NCBI GenBank assembly: GCA_947446635.1
Contig: CANFHF010000015.1
Coordinates: forward strand, 1 to 46,636
DNA: 46,636 bases
Source: Flavobacteriaceae bacterium
Lineage (GTDB): Bacteria > Bacteroidota > Bacteroidia > Flavobacteriales > Flavobacteriaceae
Direction: 5' to 3'
Shown piece after piece: positions 35,164 through 45,855 of this stretch. The position numbers and the translations under genes are program-made. The notes under the pieces were generated by a model. The model did not search any database. It was not told the DNA's origin and was given only the letters and a program-made list of their open reading frames with translations. Within the stretch, counting starts at the first letter, position 1. Every line of letters begins with the position of its first letter.

Positions 35164-36156
35164 TTATTCTTTATCTAATTTGTATTTTGCTAAATCCATT
35201 CCGAAGTTTAAATTTTTAATTGCTACTAGTTCATCTAGTTCAGTTAAAGATTTTTTACCGAAATTACGGAATTTCATTAGGTCATTTTTATTGAATGATA
35301 CTAAATCACCAAGTGTATCAACTTCTGCCGCTTTTAAACAATTTAATGCTCTTACAGAAAGATCCATATCGACAAGCTTAGTTTTAAGCAATTGTCTCAT
35401 GTGTAATGATTCTTCATCATATGATTCTGTTTGAGCGATTTCGTCAGCCTCAAGAGTGATTCTTTCGTCAGAAAACAACATGAAATGGTGAATTAATACT
35501 TTGGCAGCTTCAGTAAGAGCGTCTTTAGGATTAATTGATCCGTCAGTTTTTATTTCGAAAACTAATTTTTCATAATCTGTTTTTTGCTCCACCCGGAAGT
35601 TTTCTATTGCATACTTCACATTTTTTACCGGAGTAAAAATAGAGTCAGTAAATATAGTTCCCATTGCAGCATTCTGTTTTTTGTTCTCTTCAGCAGGAAC
35701 ATATCCCCTACCTTTTTCGATAGTTAAATCGAAATGTAATTTGATTTTAGGATCTAAATTACAGATTACAAGTTCTGGATTCAAAACCTGGAAGCCTGAA
35801 ATAAATTTCTGAAAATCCCCAGCTGTTAATTGATTTTTACCTGTTACAGAAATAGTAACTGATTCATTATCCACATCTTCAATCTGACGTTTAAAACGTA
35901 CTTGTTTAAGATTAAGAATAATTTCGGTAACGTCTTCAACAACTCCTGAGATAGTAGAAAACTCATGATCTACACCTTCTATACGAACGGATGTAATTGC
36001 ATAACCTTCTAATGCTGAAAGCAAAACTCTTCTAAGTGCGTTACCAACTGTCAATCCGTAACCAGGTTCTAAAGGTCTAAATTCAAATTTGCCTTCAAAA
36101 TCGGTTGAATCGATCATGATAACTTTATCGGGTTTCTGAAAATTAAATATTGCCAT
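35164..36156 (-). CDS. rpoA: DNA-directed RNA polymerase subunit alpha
   Basis: A 330-residue alpha subunit. The N-terminal assembly domain (1-235) has [20 protein letters not shown]. After a linker the C-terminal domain (about 250-325) has the helix-hairpin-helix pattern [19 protein letters not shown] and [12 protein letters not shown], used to contact UP-elements and activators. It lies between rpsD (21 bases) and rplQ (32 bases), the standard alpha-operon position. Confidence 0.98.
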   Translation of the reverse strand: MAIFNFQKPDKVIMIDSTDFEGKFEFRPLEPGYGLTVGNALRRVLLSALEGYAITSVRIEGVDHEFSTISGVVEDVTEIILNLKQVRFKRQIEDVDNESVTISVTGKNQLTAGDFQKFISGFQVLNPELVICNLDPKIKLHFDLTIEKGRGYVPAEENKKQNAAMGTIFTDSIFTPVKNVKYAIENFRVEQKTDYEKLVFEIKTDGSINPKDALTEAAKVLIHHFMLFSDERITLEADEIAQTESYDEESLHMRQLLKTKLVDMDLSVRALNCLKAAEVDTLGDLVSFNKNDLMKFRNFGKKSLTELDELVAIKNLNFGMDLAKYKLDKE

Positions 36157-36177
36157 AAATTTCGACTAAGTCAATTA

Positions 36178-36783
36178 TTATTTGTTGTACAACTCTACGA
36201 TTAATTGTTCTTTAATGTTTTCTGGGATTTGAAGTCTCGCTGGTACAGAAACAAAAGTACCTTCTTTTAAATCATTGTTCCAGGTAATCCATTCATAAAC
36301 ATGATTTGAATTAGATAAGGAACGTTCGATAGCTTCAATTGATTTAGATTTTTCACGAACTGCTACTTTATCACCTGGTTTTAGGTGGTAAGAAGGAATA
36401 TTTACATTTTCACCATTAACGGTAATGTGACGGTGAGATACAATTTGACGAGCGCCTCTTCTAGAAGGAGCAATACCCATTCTAAAAACCACATTATCTA
36501 ATCTTGCTTCACACAATTGTAATAAAACTTCACCAGTCACACCTTTAGTAGCTGATGCTTTTTTAAACAAACCTCTGAATTGTTTTTCTAAAATTCCATA
36601 AGAATATTTAGCTTTTTGTTTCTCCATTAATTGGATAGCAAACTCAGATTTTTTTCCTCTTTTTTTAGCCATCCCGTGTTGACCGGGTGGATAATTTCTT
36701 TTTTCGAAAGCTTTATCGTCTCCGAAGATTGCTTCGCCGAATTTACGAGCGATTCTTGTACTTGGACCAGTATATCTTGCCAT
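36178..36783 (-). CDS. rpsD: 30S ribosomal protein S4
   Basis: A 201-residue primary 16S-binding protein. It opens [20 protein letters not shown] and carries the S4 RNA-binding domain (about 92-155, [24 protein letters not shown]). The N-terminal zinc cysteines of the C+ form are missing. In many bacteria S4 also represses the alpha operon. A 90-base gap separates it from rpsK, one of the longest in the operon, but I could not find a promoter or a recognisable S4 leader there. Confidence 0.97.
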   Translation of the reverse strand: MARYTGPSTRIARKFGEAIFGDDKAFEKRNYPPGQHGMAKKRGKKSEFAIQLMEKQKAKYSYGILEKQFRGLFKKASATKGVTGEVLLQLCEARLDNVVFRMGIAPSRRGARQIVSHRHITVNGENVNIPSYHLKPGDKVAVREKSKSIEAIERSLSNSNHVYEWITWNNDLKEGTFVSVPARLQIPENIKEQLIVELYNK

Positions 36784-36873
36784 TTTAAATTGTTTAAGAT
36801 TGAGGTTGTGAATTCAGGTCTTATCCTTCAATAACCGATATTCAATCTAGGTTATACTATAACTATTTGATTA

Positions 36874-37257
36874 TTAAACTCTACGTCTTTTAGGAGGACG
36901 ACATCCGTTATGAGGCATTGGAGTAACATCGATAATCTCGGTTACTTCAATTCCACCGTTATGCAAAGAACGAATCGCAGACTCACGTCCGTTTCCTGGT
37001 CCTTTAACATATACTTTCACTTTTTTAAGTCCAGCTTCTAACGCTACTTTACTGCAATCTTCTGCTGCCATTTGAGCTGCGTACGGAGTATTCTTTTTAG
37101 AGCCTCTGAAACCCATCTTACCTGCTGAAGACCAAGAAATAACATCCCCTTTCTTGTTTGTCAAGGAAATAATGATGTTGTTAAAAGTGGCACTAATATG
37201 AGCTTCACCCGTTGATTCAACGATAACTTTACGTTTTTTTGTAGTTGCTTTAGCCAT
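36874..37257 (-). CDS. rpsK: 30S ribosomal protein S11
   Basis: A 127-residue platform protein of the small subunit. Family motifs are [34 protein letters not shown] and the C-terminal [18 protein letters not shown], which contacts the mRNA path near the E site. It starts 8 bases after rpsM. Confidence 0.98.
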   Translation of the reverse strand: MAKATTKKRKVIVESTGEAHISATFNNIIISLTNKKGDVISWSSAGKMGFRGSKKNTPYAAQMAAEDCSKVALEAGLKKVKVYVKGPGNGRESAIRSLHNGGIEVTEIIDVTPMPHNGCRPPKRRRV

Positions 37258-37265
37258 ATTACTTA

Positions 37266-37640
37266 TTATTTAGTTGCTTTTTTCTTGTTGGCAACAGTTT
37301 TTCTTTTTCCTTTTCTAGTTCTAGAGTTGTTCTTAGTTCTTTGTCCTCTTAAAGGAAGACCAGATCTGTGACGGATACCTCTATAACATCCAATATCCAT
37401 TAAACGTTTGATGTTTAAGGAAACTTCTGAACGTAGTTCACCTTCAATTTTGAAAAATGACACAGCTTCTCGAATTGCTCCAATCTCGTTATCATTCCAA
37501 TCTTGTACTTTTGTATCTTGGCTAACTTGAGCTTTTTCTAAAACCTCAACCGCTCTACTTTTACCTATTCCGAAGATGTAGGTTAAAGCGATAACTCCTC
37601 TTTTGTTTTTTGGGATGTCTACCCCTGCTATTCTTGCCAT
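37266..37640 (-). CDS. rpsM: 30S ribosomal protein S13
   Basis: A 124-residue head protein contacting P-site tRNA and L5. It opens [20 protein letters not shown] with [10 protein letters not shown], and ends with the basic [19 protein letters not shown] tail. It starts 2 bases after rpmJ. Confidence 0.98.
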   Translation of the reverse strand: MARIAGVDIPKNKRGVIALTYIFGIGKSRAVEVLEKAQVSQDTKVQDWNDNEIGAIREAVSFFKIEGELRSEVSLNIKRLMDIGCYRGIRHRSGLPLRGQRTKNNSRTRKGKRKTVANKKKATK

Positions 37641-37642
37641 AA

Positions 37643-37759
37643 TTATCCTTGTCTCTGTTTAAATCTAGGATTCTTTTTGTTGATTACGTATAATCTGCCT
37701 TTTCTTCGTACAATTTTGCACTCGGCACTTCTTTTTTTAACTGATGCTCTTACTTTCAT
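37643..37759 (-). CDS. rpmJ: 50S ribosomal protein L36, zinc-free form
   Basis: A 38-residue protein read from ATG at 37759: it starts [20 protein letters not shown] and ends NPRFKQRQG. Of the four zinc ligands of classical L36 (three Cys and one His) only one Cys remains; the His is Phe. It is therefore the C- form. It lies 11 bases after infA and 2 bases before rpsM. Confidence 0.95.
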   Translation of the reverse strand: MKVRASVKKRSAECKIVRRKGRLYVINKKNPRFKQRQG

Positions 37760-37770
37760 TGTGAATATCT

Positions 37771-37986
37771 TTAATATCTATAAGTAATTCTTGCTTTTGA
37801 CAAATCATAAGGACTCATTTCTAGTTTCACTTTATCACCAGGTAATAATTTGATGTAATGCATACGCATTTTTCCAGATATATGAGCAATTACAATATGT
37901 CCATTTTCTAACTCAACACGGAACATGGCATTTGACAACGCTTCTATTATTGATCCGTCTTGTTCTATTGCTGATTGTTTTGCCAT
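37771..37986 (-). CDS. infA: Translation initiation factor IF-1
   Basis: A 71-residue OB-fold protein that blocks the A site during initiation. The family pattern is complete: [39 protein letters not shown] and [19 protein letters not shown]. It starts 4 bases after secY. The adk and map genes found between secY and infA in many bacteria are absent. Confidence 0.98.
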   Translation of the reverse strand: MAKQSAIEQDGSIIEALSNAMFRVELENGHIVIAHISGKMRMHYIKLLPGDKVKLEMSPYDLSKARITYRY

Positions 37987-37990
37987 AAGA

Positions 37991-39334
37991 TTAAGCTACT
38001 GCTTTTCTATTTTTACCACTTTTCATTAAACCGTCATAATGTTTGTTTAACAGATATGAATTGATTTGTTGAATAGTATCTATAGCGACACCAACCATAA
38101 TTATTAATGAAGTACCCCCGAAAAACATTGCCCAAGATTGTTGAACACCAAAGCTTACTACAATTGCTGGGAACACAGCTATTAAGGCAAGAAATAATGA
38201 ACCTGGGAAGGTTATCAAAGACATCACTTTGTCAAGAAAATCAGAAGTTTCAACCCCAGGTCGAACACCCGGAATAAAACCACCACTTCTCTTTAAATCA
38301 TCTGACATTTTATTAGTAGGAACGGTAATCGCAGTATAAAAGAAAGTAAATACAACAATAAGAGTTGCAAAAACTAAATTATACCAAAATCCGAACATAT
38401 TACTAAAAGCACCGACGATTGTTTGTGAAGCATCTGATTTAGACAATCCTGCAACTGCTGCAGGAATAAACATAATTGCCTGAGCAAAAATGATTGGCAT
38501 AACACCAGAAGCATTAAGTTTTAATGGAATCCATTGTCTATTACCATCCATCATGTCTTTTTCGAAATCCCCTGTTGTTGTACGACGCGCATACTGAACT
38601 GGAATTTTTCGAATTGCCATTACTAGCAATACACAACAAATAATAACTAACAACCAAATGATGATTTCAATAACCAAAATCATTGGCCCACCATTATTGT
38701 TAGTGATAGTAGATTTGAATTCTTGAACAAATGCCTGAGGCAACCTAGCCAAGATACCAACCATAATCAATAATGATATTCCGTTTCCAATCCCTTTATC
38801 AGTAATTTTCTCTCCTAACCACATGGCAAATATTGTACCTGTAACCAAAATAATAACTGAAGAAAATAAGAATTCGAATGAATTGAATCCTAACAAAAAT
38901 GCACTACTAGGTAATGTTCTGTATAGATTGTAAATATAACCAGGTCCTTGAACCAAAGTAATACCTATGGTTAACCAACGGGTAATTTGATTGATTTTTT
39001 TTCTACCACTTTCTCCATCATTTTGAAGTTTTTGCAAATATGGAATCGCAATCCCCATTAACTGAACAACAATAGAGGCCGAAATATAAGGCATGATACC
39101 CAAAGCAAAAACCGAAGCTTTAGAAAAGGCGCCGCCGGTAAACATATCTAAAACAGAACCAAGTCCGTTTTTAGTTTGTCCTGCCAAACCACCTAATTGT
39201 GTAGCGTCAATACCAGGAAGGGTAACATGTGCTCCAAAACGATATACTAAAAGAATACCCAATGTAATTAGGATTCTATTTTTTAGCTCCTCGATTTTCC
39301 AAACATTAATTAGTGACTGAATAAATTTCTTCAT
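37991..39334 (-). CDS. secY: Preprotein translocase subunit SecY
   Basis: A 447-residue channel subunit of the Sec translocon. Ten hydrophobic segments are spread over the length. The plug-region sequence ([20 protein letters not shown]) and the ribosome-contacting loop with [10 protein letters not shown] are present, and the C-terminal cytoplasmic tail is basic. It follows rplO by 13 bases, as in most bacteria. Confidence 0.97.
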   Translation of the reverse strand: MKKFIQSLINVWKIEELKNRILITLGILLVYRFGAHVTLPGIDATQLGGLAGQTKNGLGSVLDMFTGGAFSKASVFALGIMPYISASIVVQLMGIAIPYLQKLQNDGESGRKKINQITRWLTIGITLVQGPGYIYNLYRTLPSSAFLLGFNSFEFLFSSVIILVTGTIFAMWLGEKITDKGIGNGISLLIMVGILARLPQAFVQEFKSTITNNNGGPMILVIEIIIWLLVIICCVLLVMAIRKIPVQYARRTTTGDFEKDMMDGNRQWIPLKLNASGVMPIIFAQAIMFIPAAVAGLSKSDASQTIVGAFSNMFGFWYNLVFATLIVVFTFFYTAITVPTNKMSDDLKRSGGFIPGVRPGVETSDFLDKVMSLITFPGSLFLALIAVFPAIVVSFGVQQSWAMFFGGTSLIIMVGVAIDTIQQINSYLLNKHYDGLMKSGKNRKAVA

Positions 39335-39347
39335 CTTGATCGGAAAA

Positions 39348-39800
39348 TTAAAGGATTATAGCCTCTCCTCCAGCAGCTTCAATGGCGGCTTTTGCAGTTG
39401 CTGTAAATTTGTGAGCAGTTACTTTTAATTTAGCTTTCAATTCTCCTCTTCCTAAAATCTTAACGATTTCATTTTTGGTAGCCAAACGATTTGCAACATA
39501 AACAGTCATATCAACTGAATTCGTTACTATACCATTATCTACTAATAATTGAAGTGTGTCAAGATTTACACCTTCGTATTCTTTACGATTGATGTTTGTG
39601 AAACCAAACTTAGGCACACGTCTTTGAAGTGGCATTTGACCCCCTTCAAAACCAATCTTTTTAGAATATCCAGAACGAGATTTTGCCCCTTTGTGTCCAC
39701 GTGCAGCGGTACCACCTTTTCCAGAACCTTCTCCTCTACCTAATCTTTTATTTTGATTGTGCGTTGACCCTTCAGCAGGTTGTAAGTTACTTAAATTCAT
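39348..39800 (-). CDS. rplO: 50S ribosomal protein L15
   Basis: A 150-residue late-assembly protein. The glycine-rich basic N-terminus (LGRGEGSGKGGTAARGHKG) is an extended rRNA-binding arm. The C-terminal domain has VKILGRGELKAKLKVTAHKF. It lies between rpmD (10 bases) and secY. Confidence 0.97.
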   Translation of the reverse strand: MNLSNLQPAEGSTHNQNKRLGRGEGSGKGGTAARGHKGAKSRSGYSKKIGFEGGQMPLQRRVPKFGFTNINRKEYEGVNLDTLQLLVDNGIVTNSVDMTVYVANRLATKNEIVKILGRGELKAKLKVTAHKFTATAKAAIEAAGGEAIIL

Positions 39801-39810
39801 ACCGTATTTG

Positions 39811-39993
39811 TTATTTAGCTTCTTCTACAGAAACTAAGTGTTTAACTTTATTTATCATTCCAAGGATTGTTGGATTGGAATCGTGTTCTACAACCTGACC
39901 CATTTTACGAAGACCTAAAGCCTCTAATCCTCTTTTTTGAGTAAGGGGACAGTTGATCTTACTTCTAACTTGTTTTACTAATAATTTAGCCAT
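39811..39993 (-). CDS. rpmD: 50S ribosomal protein L30
   Basis: A 60-residue protein with the family pattern [20 protein letters not shown] and [20 protein letters not shown]. It is near the minimum length of bacterial L30. It follows rpsE by 12 bases. Confidence 0.97.
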   Translation of the reverse strand: MAKLLVKQVRSKINCPLTQKRGLEALGLRKMGQVVEHDSNPTILGMINKVKHLVSVEEAK

Positions 39994-40005
39994 AATTTCC
40001 TTGAA

Positions 40006-40533
40006 TTAACCTTTAAAAACTTTTTCTAAAGAAACGCCTCTTTGTTTCGCAACAGTATAAGCACTTCTCATTTGTAATAAAGCATCAAAAGTTGCTTTTA
40101 CCACGTTGTGAGGATTTGATGATCCTTGAGATTTTGATAATACATCATGTATTCCAACTGACTCAAGTACGGAACGAACCGCTCCACCTGCAATAACTCC
40201 AGTACCATGAGAGGCAGGAATTAAGAACACACGTGCTCCACCAAATTTACCTTTTTGCTCGTGAGGAACAGATTGTCCATTCAAAGGAATTTTCACTAAA
40301 TTTTTCTTAGCATCTTCTACTGCTTTCGCAATTGCTTCAGAAACATCTTTAGATTTTCCTAATCCGTGACCCACCACTCCATTTTCATCACCTACAACTA
40401 CAATAGCAGAAAAACCAAATGCTCTACCCCCTTTTGTAACTTTAGTAACACGATTTACACTTACCAATCGATCTTTTAATTCAAGACCACTTGGTTTTAC
40501 TAGCTCTACATTCTTGTATTTACTATTAGACAT
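40006..40533 (-). CDS. rpsE: 30S ribosomal protein S5
   Basis: A 175-residue protein for decoding accuracy. The double-stranded RNA-binding-like N-terminal part ([20 protein letters not shown]) leads to the [14 protein letters not shown] and [20 protein letters not shown] motifs of the C-terminal domain. It follows rplR by 6 bases. The segment where spectinomycin-resistance changes occur (VTKGGRAF) looks normal. Confidence 0.97.
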   Translation of the reverse strand: MSNSKYKNVELVKPSGLELKDRLVSVNRVTKVTKGGRAFGFSAIVVVGDENGVVGHGLGKSKDVSEAIAKAVEDAKKNLVKIPLNGQSVPHEQKGKFGGARVFLIPASHGTGVIAGGAVRSVLESVGIHDVLSKSQGSSNPHNVVKATFDALLQMRSAYTVAKQRGVSLEKVFKG

Positions 40534-40539
40534 ACTATA

Positions 40540-40890
40540 TTAGAATTTAAGTCCAGCCGCTCTCGCGCCTTCCGCTAATGATTTAATACGACCGTGATAT
40601 AAATAACCTCCTCTATCGAAAGTTACTGTTTCAATCCCGGCTTTTAACGCTTTTTCTGCAACTAGTTTTCCAACTGCGGTTGCAACTTCTACGTTTGTAC
40701 CTTTTCCTATTTCTTTTTCTCTTGAAGAAGCCGCTAGTAAAGTAACTCCGTTTACGTCATCAATAAGTTGAGCATAAATTTCTTTGTTACTTCTAAAAAC
40801 AGATAGTCTTGGATTAGTAGCAGTACCACTAATTGTTTTTCTAATTCTGAATCTAATTCTTTGTCTTCTTTCAGGTTTTGTTAATGACAT
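40540..40890 (-). CDS. rplR: 50S ribosomal protein L18
   Basis: A 116-residue 5S rRNA-binding protein. It opens with a basic arm ([16 protein letters not shown]) and has [18 protein letters not shown] and [20 protein letters not shown]. It lies 12 bases after rplF. Confidence 0.97.
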   Translation of the reverse strand: MSLTKPERRQRIRFRIRKTISGTATNPRLSVFRSNKEIYAQLIDDVNGVTLLAASSREKEIGKGTNVEVATAVGKLVAEKALKAGIETVTFDRGGYLYHGRIKSLAEGARAAGLKF

Positions 40891-40902
40891 AATGTTATAT
40901 TT

Positions 40903-41445
40903 TTAAGCTGATTTACCTGCTTTTCTTCTTAATACTTCACCTACAAATTTAACACCTTTCCCTTTGTATGGTTCTGGTTTGCGGAAACCTCTGATTTTCG
41001 CAGCTACCTGGCCTAAAAGTTGTTTGTCAAATGATGTTAACTTCACAATTGGGTTTTTACCTTTTTCAGAAATTGTTTCCAAAACTACTTCTGGAGCTAT
41101 TTCTAAAACAATATTGTGAGAATATCCAAGAGCTAAATCTAATTTTTGTCCTTGATTTGAAGCTCTATAACCAACTCCTACCAACTCTAATGATTTTGTA
41201 AAACCTTCTGTTACACCGATAATCATATTATTGATTAAAGATCTATACAAACCGTGTTTTGCTCTTTGGTCTTTATGATCAGATGATCTGTCCACTTGAA
41301 CTTGATCTCCTTCAACTGTTACAGTTACATCTGAATATTCCTGTGTAAGTTGACCTTTTTTTCCTTTTACTGTAATGATACCATTTGCAACTTCAACAGT
41401 TACTCCGGCAGGGATTACAACGGGATTTTTACCTATTCTTGACAT
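40903..41445 (-). CDS. rplF: 50S ribosomal protein L6
   Basis: A 180-residue protein near the factor-binding centre, made of two repeated folds. Motifs are MSRIGKNPVVIPAGVTVEV at the start and the C-terminal PEPYKGKGVKFVGEVLRRK signature. It follows rpsH by 18 bases. Confidence 0.98.
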   Translation of the reverse strand: MSRIGKNPVVIPAGVTVEVANGIITVKGKKGQLTQEYSDVTVTVEGDQVQVDRSSDHKDQRAKHGLYRSLINNMIIGVTEGFTKSLELVGVGYRASNQGQKLDLALGYSHNIVLEIAPEVVLETISEKGKNPIVKLTSFDKQLLGQVAAKIRGFRKPEPYKGKGVKFVGEVLRRKAGKSA

Positions 41446-41463
41446 CTCTTATAAGTCTTTTAA

Positions 41464-41862
41464 TTAGTATACGTAACAAATTACTTCACCACCTACATTT
41501 AATTGCTTGGCTTGTTTCCCAGTCATAAGACCTTTTGAAGTGGAAACAATGGCAATTCCTAATCCGTTAAGGATTCTTGGAATGGTTGAAGAACCTGAAT
41601 ACTTACGTAAACCTGGTTTACTAATTCTTTGGATATCTTTGATTACGGACTCTTTAGTATCTTTATCATACTTCAAAGCGATTTTGATTGAACCCTGAAC
41701 AGCGTTGTCTTCAAATTTGTAACTTAAGATATATCCTTGATCAAATAAGATCTTAGTTATTTCTTTTTTTAGATTAGATGCTGGAATTTCGACAACTTTG
41801 TGGTTTGCAGCCACAGCATTTCTAACTCTCGTCAAATAATCTGCAATAGGATCTGTATACAT
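41464..41862 (-). CDS. rpsH: 30S ribosomal protein S8
   Basis: A 132-residue primary assembly protein binding helix 21 of 16S rRNA. It has [13 protein letters not shown] at the start and the C-terminal signature [18 protein letters not shown]. In E. coli S8 represses the spc operon; no such site was identified here. A 72-base gap separates it from rpsN. Confidence 0.98.
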   Translation of the reverse strand: MYTDPIADYLTRVRNAVAANHKVVEIPASNLKKEITKILFDQGYILSYKFEDNAVQGSIKIALKYDKDTKESVIKDIQRISKPGLRKYSGSSTIPRILNGLGIAIVSTSKGLMTGKQAKQLNVGGEVICYVY

Positions 41863-41934
41863 ATGTATTGATTTGCGGTAACGGTTTTCAAAAGAACTAT
41901 TCTATTGAACCTGAAACCAATTTATAAATGTTAA

Positions 41935-42204
41935 TTACCAAGAAGCTTTTTTAACTCCCGGTATCAAACCGTTATTTGCCATTTCACGAAATGTTACACG
42001 TGAAATACCGAACTGACGGATATACCCTCTTGGTCTGCCTGTTAACTTGCAACGATTGTGCAAACGAACTGGTGAAGCATTTTTTGGCAACTTTTGCAAA
42101 CCTACTGAATCTCCAGCTTCTTTCAAAGCTTTTCTTTTCTCAGCATACTTAGCTACCGTATTTTCTCTCTTAACCTCACGGGCTTTCATTGATTCTTTAG
42201 CCAT
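41935..42204 (-). CDS. rpsN: 30S ribosomal protein S14, zinc-free form
   Basis: An 89-residue protein of the head domain. It has [20 protein letters not shown] and [22 protein letters not shown]. The CxxC pairs of the zinc form are absent (one Cys only), and the length fits the C- class. It starts 3 bases after rplE. Confidence 0.97.
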   Translation of the reverse strand: MAKESMKAREVKRENTVAKYAEKRKALKEAGDSVGLQKLPKNASPVRLHNRCKLTGRPRGYIRQFGISRVTFREMANNGLIPGVKKASW

Positions 42205-42207
42205 GTC

Positions 42208-42759
42208 TTAATTCTTTTTAAAAGGTAAACCTAGTTCAGCCAATAACGATTTTGCTTCTTTGTCCGTAGCAGCAGAAGTTACAAAAGTGATGTCCATTCC
42301 AGATATTTTATTTACTTTGTCAATATCAATTTCAGGGAAAATGATTTGCTCCAAAACACCAAGATTATAATTTCCTCTTCCGTCAAAACCAGTAGCTTTA
42401 ATACCGCTGAAATCTCTAACACGTGGCAATGAAGATGTAACTAATCTATCTAAAAATTCGTACATTCTTTCTCCTCGCAAGGTAACTTTTGCTCCAATAG
42501 GCATCCCTTTTCTCAATTTGAATGACGCAACGTCTTTCTTTGAAATTGTAGATACTGCTTTCTGTCCAGTGATCTTTGTCAACTCATCAACTGCATAGTC
42601 AATTAGTTTTTTATCAGATACAGCTGCACCAACTCCTTTACTTAAAACGATTTTTTCCAGTTTTGGAACTTGCATTACGTTTATGTATCCGAATTCCTCC
42701 TTAAGAGCAGAGATTACTCTGTTCTTATATTCTTCTTTTAGTCTAGGTATATATGCCAT
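42208..42759 (-). CDS. rplE: 50S ribosomal protein L5
   Basis: A 183-residue 5S rRNA-binding protein at the central protuberance that contacts P-site tRNA and S13. Motifs are [17 protein letters not shown] and [20 protein letters not shown]. It starts 2 bases after rplX. Confidence 0.98.
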   Translation of the reverse strand: MAYIPRLKEEYKNRVISALKEEFGYINVMQVPKLEKIVLSKGVGAAVSDKKLIDYAVDELTKITGQKAVSTISKKDVASFKLRKGMPIGAKVTLRGERMYEFLDRLVTSSLPRVRDFSGIKATGFDGRGNYNLGVLEQIIFPEIDIDKVNKISGMDITFVTSAATDKEAKSLLAELGLPFKKN

Positions 42760-42761
42760 TA

Positions 42762-43076
42762 CTATAGTACTTGATTAGATTTTTTTGAAAATCTTACTTT
42801 CTTATCTCCTTCAACTCTAATTCCAACTCTAGTTGTTTCCTTAGTTTTAGGATCAATTAGAGATATGTTAGAAATTTGAATAGAAGCTTCTTTTTTTACA
42901 ATACCACCTTGAGGGCTTTTTGCACTTGGTTTCGTGTGTTTTGAAACCATGTTTACGCCTTCAACAATTGCTTTGTTTTTCTCACGGTATACACGTAGCA
43001 CTTTGCCTTCAGCACCTTTATGGTCACCAGCAATTACTCTTACTATGTCTCCTGATTTTATTTTTAGCTTTATCAT
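42762..43076 (-). CDS. rplX: 50S ribosomal protein L24
   Basis: A 104-residue assembly-initiator protein. The KOW motif is at the start ([20 protein letters not shown]), followed by the [13 protein letters not shown] segment. The product binds 23S rRNA near the tunnel exit. It lies 11 bases after rplN. Confidence 0.98.
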   Translation of the reverse strand: MIKLKIKSGDIVRVIAGDHKGAEGKVLRVYREKNKAIVEGVNMVSKHTKPSAKSPQGGIVKKEASIQISNISLIDPKTKETTRVGIRVEGDKKVRFSKKSNQVL

Positions 43077-43087
43077 CTTACAACTAA

Positions 43088-43456
43088 TTAAAGCACTTCT
43101 GGTGCTAATGATACAATTTTCATGAATTGTTTTTCACGAAGTTCTCTTGCTACTGGACCAAAAACGCGAGTTCCTCTCATCTCACCAGCAGCATTTAATA
43201 ACACACATGCGTTGTCATCAAATCTAATGTATGAACCATCGGCTCTTCTCACTTCTTTTTTGGTACGTACAACAACTGCAGTTGAAACTGTTCCTTTTTT
43301 AACGCTTCCGTTAGGAGCAGTATCTTTTATAGAAACTACAATCTTGTCACCAACAGAGGCATACCTTCTTTTGGTACCTCCTAAAACACGGATAGTTAAA
43401 ACTTCTTTTGCTCCCGTATTATCTGCTACTTTTAGTCTTGATTCTTGTTGTACCAT
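43088..43456 (-). CDS. rplN: 50S ribosomal protein L14
   Basis: A 122-residue beta-barrel protein forming inter-subunit bridges with 16S rRNA. It has [19 protein letters not shown], the signature segment [15 protein letters not shown], and [20 protein letters not shown] at the end. It starts 2 bases after rpsQ. Confidence 0.98.
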   Translation of the reverse strand: MVQQESRLKVADNTGAKEVLTIRVLGGTKRRYASVGDKIVVSIKDTAPNGSVKKGTVSTAVVVRTKKEVRRADGSYIRFDDNACVLLNAAGEMRGTRVFGPVARELREKQFMKIVSLAPEVL

Positions 43457-43458
43457 AA

Positions 43459-43719
43459 TTATTTAGCTCTTTCAATGATTTCAACTAACCTCCAACATTT
43501 TGTTTTACTTAAGGGACGCGTTTCGCTAATCCTTACAGTATCTCCAATGTTACAGTCGTTATTTTCGTCGTGTGCATGATACTTTTTAGTTTTCAACACG
43601 AACTTACCATATAGTGGGTGTTTAACTTTTGATACTTGTGCAACAACAATGGATTTATCCATTTTGTCTGAAGTAACAACCCCAACTCTTTCTTTTCTTA
43701 AATTTCTTTTTTCTTCCAT
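43459..43719 (-). CDS. rpsQ: 30S ribosomal protein S17
   Basis: An 86-residue OB-fold protein, an early 16S-binding factor. It has [39 protein letters not shown] and [20 protein letters not shown], all family signatures. It lies 17 bases after rpmC. Confidence 0.98.
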   Translation of the reverse strand: MEEKRNLRKERVGVVTSDKMDKSIVVAQVSKVKHPLYGKFVLKTKKYHAHDENNDCNIGDTVRISETRPLSKTKCWRLVEIIERAK

Positions 43720-43736
43720 CTTTCAGCAGAATACAG

Positions 43737-43928
43737 TTATTGTAACTCTCTTTTAGTAAGTTCCGTAGCTAATCTCGCAACTGTTCTTCTTACACTTCTA
43801 ATTTGAAGTGGGTTCTCAATTGGGGAAATAGCGTGAGCCATTTTTAGGTCGGCATATGCCTTCTTAGTTTGACTAAGTTTTTCTTGCAACACCGCTGCAG
43901 AAAGATCTTTTATTTCTGATTGTTTCAT
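43737..43928 (-). CDS. rpmC: 50S ribosomal protein L29
   Basis: A 63-residue helical hairpin at the tunnel exit, next to the SRP and trigger factor docking site. It has MKQSEIKDLSAAVLQEKL and the signature ENPLQIRSVRRTVARLATEL. It lies 13 bases after rplP. Confidence 0.97.
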   Translation of the reverse strand: MKQSEIKDLSAAVLQEKLSQTKKAYADLKMAHAISPIENPLQIRSVRRTVARLATELTKRELQ

Positions 43929-43941
43929 AATATAATATTAA

Positions 43942-44367
43942 TTATGCTTCGAAATCTCTAGCAACTACGAATTTGGTTTTACATGGAAGCTTTTGTGCTG
44001 CAAGACGTAACGCCTCTTTTGCAACTGACAAAGGTACTCCTCCAACTTCAAACATAATTCTTCCGGGTCTAACAACGGCAGCCCAATACTCGACTGCTCC
44101 TTTACCTTTACCCATACGTACCTCAAGAGGTTTCTTGGTTATTGGTTTGTCTGGAAATATTTTGATCCATAATTGTCCTTCTCTTTTCATAAAACGAGTT
44201 GCAGCAATACGTGCAGCTTCGATTTGACGTGAGGTTAAGAACATTCCATCTTCATGTACAGATTTAATACCAAACATTCCATTAGAAAGTTCGTGCCCTC
44301 TTTGAGAGTTCCCTTTCATTTTACCTTTTTGTACCTTACGGTATTTTGTTCTTTTAGGCTGTAACAT
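43942..44367 (-). CDS. rplP: 50S ribosomal protein L16
   Basis: A 141-residue protein near the A site, needed for late 50S assembly. It has [19 protein letters not shown], the signature [19 protein letters not shown], and [19 protein letters not shown]. It lies 19 bases after rpsC. Confidence 0.98.
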   Translation of the reverse strand: MLQPKRTKYRKVQKGKMKGNSQRGHELSNGMFGIKSVHEDGMFLTSRQIEAARIAATRFMKREGQLWIKIFPDKPITKKPLEVRMGKGKGAVEYWAAVVRPGRIMFEVGGVPLSVAKEALRLAAQKLPCKTKFVVARDFEA

Positions 44368-44386
44368 TTTTCTTTAGTTTAAAAAT

Positions 44387-45148
44387 TTACTTTCTCTTAC
44401 GAGCGTCTGGTTTTCCACCTTTATTAAAAGGCTTTCTGTCTCCCCTAGGAGCATCGCCACCTTTACCACTATTTGGACCGGATTGTTTTTTATCCATTCC
44501 TGCAAGTGGAGAAAGATCTCTCTTTCCATAAACTTCACCTTTCATGATCCATACTTTGATACCCATTCTACCGTAAGTAGTATGCGCTTCAGCCAAAGCA
44601 TAATCAATATCAGCTCTGAAAGTTGATAGAGGAATTCTACCTTCTTTGAAACCTTCTGAACGTGCCATCTCTGCACCATTCAAACGACCAGAAATCAAAA
44701 CTTTGATACCCTCAGCGTTCATACGCATGGAAGCAGCAATAGCCATTTTGATTGCACGTCTGTAAGAAATACGGCTTTCGATTTGACGACAGATGCTTGT
44801 AGCAACTAGATACGCGTCAAGTTCAGGTCTTTTGATTTCAAAGATGTTAATTTGAACCTCTTTGTCGGTAACTTTCTTAAGTTCTTCTTTCAACTTGTCT
44901 ACCTCTTGGCCACCTTTTCCGATAATAATACCAGGTCTAGCAGTAGTGATAGTAACGGTTACAAGCTTCAAAGTTCTTTCGATGTATACCTTTGATACAC
45001 TAGCTTTTGATAAACGAGCATGAATATACTTTCTGATTTTAAAATCTTCGGCAAGTTTATCACCGTAGTCATTTCCACCATACCAGTTTGAGTCCCATCC
45101 TCTGATGATACCAAGTCTATTTCCAATTGGATTTGTCTTTTGTCCCAT
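44387..45148 (-). CDS. rpsC: 30S ribosomal protein S3
   Basis: A 253-residue protein lining the mRNA entry channel. It opens [20 protein letters not shown], has a KH type II domain (about 60-110, [20 protein letters not shown]) and a C-terminal domain with [19 protein letters not shown]. The last 35 residues are a basic, glycine-rich tail ([17 protein letters not shown]), longer than in E. coli S3. It lies 5 bases after rplV. Confidence 0.98.
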   Translation of the reverse strand: MGQKTNPIGNRLGIIRGWDSNWYGGNDYGDKLAEDFKIRKYIHARLSKASVSKVYIERTLKLVTVTITTARPGIIIGKGGQEVDKLKEELKKVTDKEVQINIFEIKRPELDAYLVATSICRQIESRISYRRAIKMAIAASMRMNAEGIKVLISGRLNGAEMARSEGFKEGRIPLSTFRADIDYALAEAHTTYGRMGIKVWIMKGEVYGKRDLSPLAGMDKKQSGPNSGKGGDAPRGDRKPFNKGGKPDARKRK

Positions 45149-45153
45149 CTTTA

Positions 45154-45564
45154 TTAAATTGCTTGTGTGTTATTAATAGCTCCCAAAACGATTGTTACGT
45201 GATTGGAACGTTTTCTGATTCTGTGTGCGCGACCTTGTGGAGCTGGACGAAGTCTTTTCAACATCATTCCACCATCTACTCTAATCTCTTTTACAAATAA
45301 GCCTGCTTCTTCCATATTAGCATCAGGGTTTTTTGCTTGCCAGTTGGCAATAACAGATAAAACCAATTTTTCTAATTTTCTTGAAGCTTCTTTAGAACTA
45401 AATCTTAAAATATTTAGTGCTCTCTCTACCTTCTGACCTCTTACTAGATCTGCTACTAAGCGCATTTTTCTAGGTGAAGTAGGGCAGTTATTTAACTTTG
45501 CGAAGGCCAAAGACTTATTAGCCTCTTTTCTTGCGTCTGCTGTTTCTCTTTTACGAACTCCCAT
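45154..45564 (-). CDS. rplV: 50S ribosomal protein L22
   Basis: A 136-residue protein whose beta-hairpin lines the exit tunnel. It has [20 protein letters not shown] and the hairpin signature [20 protein letters not shown], where macrolide-resistance changes occur in other bacteria. A lysine-rich lead of about 20 residues precedes the core. It lies 6 bases after rpsS. Confidence 0.98.
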   Translation of the reverse strand: MGVRKRETADARKEANKSLAFAKLNNCPTSPRKMRLVADLVRGQKVERALNILRFSSKEASRKLEKLVLSVIANWQAKNPDANMEEAGLFVKEIRVDGGMMLKRLRPAPQGRAHRIRKRSNHVTIVLGAINNTQAI

Positions 45565-45570
45565 TGCTTC

Positions 45571-45849
45571 TTATTTTTTACCTTTATTTTTTGCTCCAGC
45601 GTGACCTCTAAATGATCTTGTTGGTGAAAACTCTCCTAATTTGTGACCTACCATGTTTTCTGTTACGTAAACTGGTACAAATTGACGACCGTTATGAACT
45701 GCGATTGTTTGTCCAACAAAGTCTGGTGTAATCATAGAAGCTCTAGACCAAGTCTTTACCACTCCTTTATTACCTTTTTCAATGTTTTCTTGAACTTTCT
45801 TGTCTAACTTATAATGAACGAAAGGTCCTTTTTTTAATGAACGTGCCAT
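45571..45849 (-). CDS. rpsS: 30S ribosomal protein S19
   Basis: A 92-residue head protein partnering S13. It opens [19 protein letters not shown] and has the signature [19 protein letters not shown]. It starts 6 bases after rplB. Confidence 0.98.
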   Translation of the reverse strand: MARSLKKGPFVHYKLDKKVQENIEKGNKGVVKTWSRASMITPDFVGQTIAVHNGRQFVPVYVTENMVGHKLGEFSPTRSFRGHAGAKNKGKK

Positions 45850-45855
45850 ATCTTA

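Noticed and set aside
36784..36873. A promoter or S4-binding leader in the rpsK-rpsD gap
   Set aside because: No TTG/TAnnTTTG pair and no convincing fold could be found by eye.
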